Shown piece after piece: positions 42,949-46,010 of a stretch of 46,010 nucleotides of DNA. A program made the translations under genes and the position numbers. The DNA is from Balneolaceae bacterium (GTDB lineage Bacteria; Bacteroidota; Rhodothermia; Balneolales; Cyclonatronaceae). Where the stretch lies: the NCBI GenBank assembly GCA_007694035.1, contig RECM01000115.1:1-46010 (forward strand), given 5' to 3'. Positions within the stretch are counted from its first letter, which is position 1. The number at the start of each line of letters is the position of its first letter. The notes beneath the pieces were generated by a model. The model was not told the origin of the DNA, did not search any database, and was given only the letters and a program-made list of their open reading frames with translations.

Positions 42949-44308
42949 TGAACGATTTGCCGACAGGGTCCGCGACGAGTTCGACGCCTATCAGGAGGCT
43001 GTTGACCCGGTGGCGCTTGAGCAGATCCGCCACAGGCTTCGTGGTGGCCAGGGCATCGTGCCTTTCATCACCTGGAAGGCGCTGGCGGCCGCATCCATAC
43101 TGCTTATAGCCGGCACAGCGCTGTGGATGACCTGGCCGTGGACGCCGTCCGCCCCGCCTGAAATGGCTTCTGCCGACCGGGTTGAACGTCCAGACCCCGC
43201 GGTTCAGCCGCCCGCCGCCACCGGCATACCGCCGGCTCAGACCCGGGAACGTTCTCAAAGCGACCCGGATTCCGATGGCCGCCCGGTCAGTGAATCCATG
43301 GCCGGGGCCGATGCTCAAATCGGCGGTGAAGTTCCGGTACAGCAGAACGATGTGATGCCGGATATTACTCCGCCCCCGGCAGAAGTACATAACCGGGTGG
43401 AATCTTCATCACAAAAGGATGCCGGAGACCGGTCTGTTGTGAGCCTGCAAAAAGAGATCACAGAAGAAAGCGAAGTGATTAAACCGGGCGTATTCGAAAC
43501 AGAAAATACCACAGTCAGACCCTTGCCCGCACTGACATTACCCGTACTGGCCGCCGGAGATAATATCTACACATCAGCATCCGGTCAGGTTATGCCAGTA
43601 GTTCCACAGGCAGAAGCCGGCAGATCTCCACGTGGATTAGGCATAACGGCAGGTTCAATGGTCACCTATGCCGGCAGCCAGTTTGCCGGCGGCGCTGGCT
43701 TCTTTGCCGGGGCCATACAGGATTGGCAGCTCACCGAATCACTGAGCCTGTCGTCGGGCGGCCTGCTGGCCTGGAACCGGTTTAGTTATGAGCCGGAGGG
43801 AGCCATGTTATCTGAAGGGTCTTTTTTCAGAGCCCTTTCGACTAATTCGGCTGTTAGCAGCGAGCTCGATGTTGACGTAGACTATGACGCGCGAAGAGAA
43901 TTTTCATGGCTTGCGGTCGATATCCCCCTGAATATGAATTGGGATGTGGGAGGCAACAGCAGGGGGCGGTACAACCTGACCATCGGCCTTTCATCACTGA
44001 TCTACCTGCAGCAGTCGTTCCGGGAGGAGGGGGTTAACTATACGGGCCGTTTGGTGCGGAACGAGGAGTTTGGGACGTATGATATCGACATACAGAGCAG
44101 CACCTACAGTGAGCGCGAAGACCAGCCGGCATTCAGCCGGTTCGATTTTGCCCGCCTGATGAATGTGGCGGTCGGCTACTCACTTCGCAATAAAAAAAAC
44201 CCGCTCTCTTTCGAGCTCTACCTGAAATACCCGCTCGGAAATCTCACCTCACGCGAAATCTCGATGGGCATGGGCGGTATTTCCATGAGGTATTCGCTGG
44301 GTCGCTGA
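42935..44308 (+). CDS. Anti-sigma-like membrane protein with C-terminal beta-barrel-type domain
   Basis: This 457-residue protein overlaps the sigma factor gene by 14 bases, the arrangement of an anti-sigma partner. A short cytoplasmic part (MKPFDERFADRVRDEFDAYQ, residues 1-46) precedes a single membrane helix (WKALAAASILLIAGTALWMTW, ~47-67). A long proline- and glutamate-rich periplasmic linker follows (~70-215). The C-terminal half (~225-457) alternates hydrophobic and polar residues like outer-membrane beta-barrels: LGITAGSMVTYAGSQFAGGA, YNLTIGLSSLIYLQQSF, FARLMNVAVGYSLRN, and the end GGISMRYSLGR. A barrel and an inner-membrane anchor in one chain would span both membranes. The cytoplasmic part is too short for a classic zinc-binding anti-sigma domain, so the role in sigma control is inferred from position only. 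Confidence 0.8.
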   Translation: MKPFDERFADRVRDEFDAYQEAVDPVALEQIRHRLRGGQGIVPFITWKALAAASILLIAGTALWMTWPWTPSAPPEMASADRVERPDPAVQPPAATGIPPAQTRERSQSDPDSDGRPVSESMAGADAQIGGEVPVQQNDVMPDITPPPAEVHNRVESSSQKDAGDRSVVSLQKEITEESEVIKPGVFETENTTVRPLPALTLPVLAAGDNIYTSASGQVMPVVPQAEAGRSPRGLGITAGSMVTYAGSQFAGGAGFFAGAIQDWQLTESLSLSSGGLLAWNRFSYEPEGAMLSEGSFFRALSTNSAVSSELDVDVDYDARREFSWLAVDIPLNMNWDVGGNSRGRYNLTIGLSSLIYLQQSFREEGVNYTGRLVRNEEFGTYDIDIQSSTYSEREDQPAFSRFDFARLMNVAVGYSLRNKKNPLSFELYLKYPLGNLTSREISMGMGGISMRYSLGR

Positions 44309-44514
44309 TTTCCAAGTGTCTCACTTATCCGGGGGAATGTGACATTGCGCTGATCAATGATTAATGATCTGCGAACAGAGTGCTAAAGATATTCTCCGAT
44401 GATCTTGCGGTAGCTTTTGGAAAGTTGGAAACTGTTCCAAATTGATATTCTCCTGCATTCGGACAATAGCTTTCTGTTTGTTACTTTGCATAAACCCTTA
44501 ATCGCCCCACGGTA

Positions 44515-44970
44515 ATGGAAATTTCAGACAAGAAAATCATTAAAGCCAAAATTCTGCACACCTCCAGGGATGTTGTATGGAAAAAATGGACCACCCAAAA
44601 AGGTCTCTACTCCTTTTTCGGCAAGGAGAACAAAATTGAGATTACCCCGGGAGGCCCCTATGAGATCTATTTTATACTCGACAACCCCGAGGGGCTGAGA
44701 GGCAGTGAAGGCTGTATTGTTCTGTCGTTTCTGCCCGAAGAGATGCTTTCGTTTACCTGGAATGCGCCCCCTGTTTTTATGGATTTAAGAGAATCGACGC
44801 ACCTTACATGGGTAATCCTGACTTTTAAGAAAATCAGCGATGATCTCACCGAGGTTGTGCTCACGCACACCGGCTGGCCTGTTGATCCGGAGTGGACAAA
44901 GGTGTACGATTATTTTGTTAAAGCCTGGGATGTTGTGCTGAACAATCTTGAGAAAAGCATTAAAAAATAA
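44515..44970 (+). CDS. SRPBCC/AHSA1-family protein
   Basis: A 151-residue START-like domain protein of the AHSA1 (activator of Hsp90 ATPase homolog 1) group. The typical order is visible: an N-terminal strand with a helix and tryptophans (TSRDVVWKKWTTQKGLYSFF), IEITPGGPYEIYFIL, the central ILSFLPEEMLSFTWNAPP-like segment VLSFLPEEMLSFTWNAPPVF, LTFKKISDDLTEVVLTHTGW and the long C-terminal helix VYDYFVKAWDVVLNNLEK. These proteins bind hydrophobic ligands in a cavity between sheet and helix; ligands are mostly unknown. The ATG at 44515 fits the family N-terminus. It stands 74 bases before the aldo/keto reductase gene on the same strand and may be co-transcribed with it. Confidence 0.88.
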   Translation: MEISDKKIIKAKILHTSRDVVWKKWTTQKGLYSFFGKENKIEITPGGPYEIYFILDNPEGLRGSEGCIVLSFLPEEMLSFTWNAPPVFMDLRESTHLTWVILTFKKISDDLTEVVLTHTGWPVDPEWTKVYDYFVKAWDVVLNNLEKSIKK

Positions 44971-45044
44971 AATACACGCCATTATTTAATCTCTGCAGCG
45001 ACTGCCGTTCGATTTATTATTTTCCCACTTAAAGTAAGTTTTAC

Positions 45045-46010
45045 ATGTATCAGCCATCCACTTCCCGCTACGACACGATGAAATATCGCCGTTGCGGACG
45101 CAGCGGCCTGAAACTTCCCGAAATTTCACTGGGCCTCTGGCACAATTTTGCAGGCGTCGATGTTTTTGAAAACAGCCGTGCCATGGTGCTCCGGGCGTTC
45201 GACCTGGGTGTAACCCATTTCGACCTGGCCAATAATTACGGCCCGCCGCCGGGATCAGCCGAAGAGTGTTTCGGCGATATCCTGCGGAAAGACCTCAAAT
45301 CCTACCGCGATGAGCTCGTAATTTCGACCAAAGCCGGTTACCTGATGTGGCCGGGACCCTATGGCGAGTGGGGCTCGCGCAAATATCTGCTGGCCAGTCT
45401 GGACCAGAGCCTGAAGCGGATGGGGCTCGATTATGTTGATATTTTCTACCACCACCGGCCCGATCCCGATACCCCTCTCGAAGAGACGCTCGGCGCCCTC
45501 GATCATGCGATAAGATCCGGTAAGGCGATGTATGCCGGTATTTCATCCTACAACGCGGAGACCATGAAACAGGCCGCATCCATCATGAAAGAGCTTGGCA
45601 CGCCCTGCCTGATTCATCAGCCCGTATACAATATGCTGAACCGCTGGATTGAGGACGGCCTGACGGATGTGCTCGGTGAAGAGGGCATAGGTTGCATCCC
45701 GTTTTCACCGCTGGCACAGGGTCTGCTCACCGACCGCTACCTTGCGGGTATCCCGGAGGATTCACGGGCGGCCAAAGAACACGGGTTTCTCAGCAAGGAT
45801 GCCATCACCAAAGATCTTCTGGAGACAATCAGGGGCCTGAATGCCATCGCTGAACGCCGGGAGCAGAGCCTCGCACAGATGAGCCTGGCCTGGGTGCTGC
45901 GCCTGCAGGAAGTGACCAGTGTGATTATCGGGGCCAGCAGCGTTAAACAGATCGATAGCAATATTGCCGCGCTGCATAACACCAGGTTCACACAGGCCGA
46001 ACTCGACGAG
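45045..46010 (+). CDS. Aldo/keto reductase, YghZ-like (3' end outside the window)
   Basis: The first 322 residues of an NADPH-dependent aldo/keto reductase; the frame is still open at the window edge. It closely follows the pattern of L-glyceraldehyde 3-phosphate reductase (YghZ/Gpr): MKYRRCGRSGLKLPEISLGL, DLANNYGPPPGSAEECFG (catalytic Asp and Tyr), VISTKAGYLMWPGPYGEWGS (catalytic Lys), YVDIFYHHRPDPDTPLEET (catalytic His), FSPLAQGLLTDRYL and VTSVIIGASSVKQID at the cofactor site. Such enzymes detoxify aldehydes such as L-glyceraldehyde 3-phosphate and methylglyoxal. The ATG at 45045 is the first in frame; the ATG 33 bases later also fits the domain start. Only about 10-15 residues are expected to be missing. 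Confidence 0.93.
   Translation, partial: MYQPSTSRYDTMKYRRCGRSGLKLPEISLGLWHNFAGVDVFENSRAMVLRAFDLGVTHFDLANNYGPPPGSAEECFGDILRKDLKSYRDELVISTKAGYLMWPGPYGEWGSRKYLLASLDQSLKRMGLDYVDIFYHHRPDPDTPLEETLGALDHAIRSGKAMYAGISSYNAETMKQAASIMKELGTPCLIHQPVYNMLNRWIEDGLTDVLGEEGIGCIPFSPLAQGLLTDRYLAGIPEDSRAAKEHGFLSKDAITKDLLETIRGLNAIAERREQSLAQMSLAWVLRLQEVTSVIIGASSVKQIDSNIAALHNTRFTQAELDE

Overview
The window looks like a chromosome segment of a free-living bacterium of the Bacteroidota/FCB superphylum, most likely from the Balneolales-Rhodothermales side. The grounds are two secreted proteins that end in type IX secretion (T9SS) sorting domains with the N-[YF]-P-N-P-F-N-P signature, many lipoproteins and TonB-dependent receptors, a UpxY-type NusG paralog, and a cobalamin-dependent class II ribonucleotide reductase. 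The taxonomic call is inference; there is no rRNA here.

Layout. (1) 1-4262, plus strand: housekeeping genes (end of glycyl-tRNA synthetase, DCC-family thiol protein, metF, a C40 peptidase, pdxJ, era). (2) 4263-11970: a visibly AT-rich accessory island of 6-bladed beta-propeller lipoproteins. Four are intact and two are decayed (one reduced by internal deletion, one with a frameshift and a nonsense codon). At least two are preceded by genes for tiny secreted cysteine-containing peptides. Both of those peptide genes are one base out of frame in the A-tract that follows the start codon. (3) 11974-12552: an orphan UpxY-type antiterminator, then a 263-bp repeat-rich insert with inverted ends. (4) 12803-23287, minus strand: an SLC13-type transporter with an unusual inserted domain, a response regulator, a cNMP-domain histidine kinase, a SpoIIE-type phosphatase, a penicillin acylase-family hydrolase, a small membrane protein and an isocitrate dehydrogenase-family enzyme. 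(5) 23623-32262, plus strand: YccF, then a cobalamin riboswitch, a BtuB-like receptor, a BtuG-like propeller carrying a T9SS tail, and the B12-dependent ribonucleotide reductase, which together form a vitamin B12 uptake-and-use neighbourhood. (6) 32411-46010: a membrane AraC-type regulator, a 39-residue membrane peptide, a second TonB-dependent receptor, a methyltransferase, a Tat-exported Gfo/Idh/MocA protein, an RCC1-repeat T9SS protein, a serpin lipoprotein, an ECF sigma factor with a combined anti-sigma/beta-barrel partner, an SRPBCC protein and the start of an aldo/keto reductase.

The best candidate for an undescribed system is the peptide-propeller island. The repeated unit is a short exported peptide followed by a surface-type propeller lipoprotein. 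It has been duplicated and partly decayed, and it may be controlled by slippage at the start-proximal A-tracts. A homopolymer assembly error must be excluded first. The second is the riboswitch-controlled B12 locus, in which the surface binder appears to be delivered by T9SS rather than as a lipoprotein.
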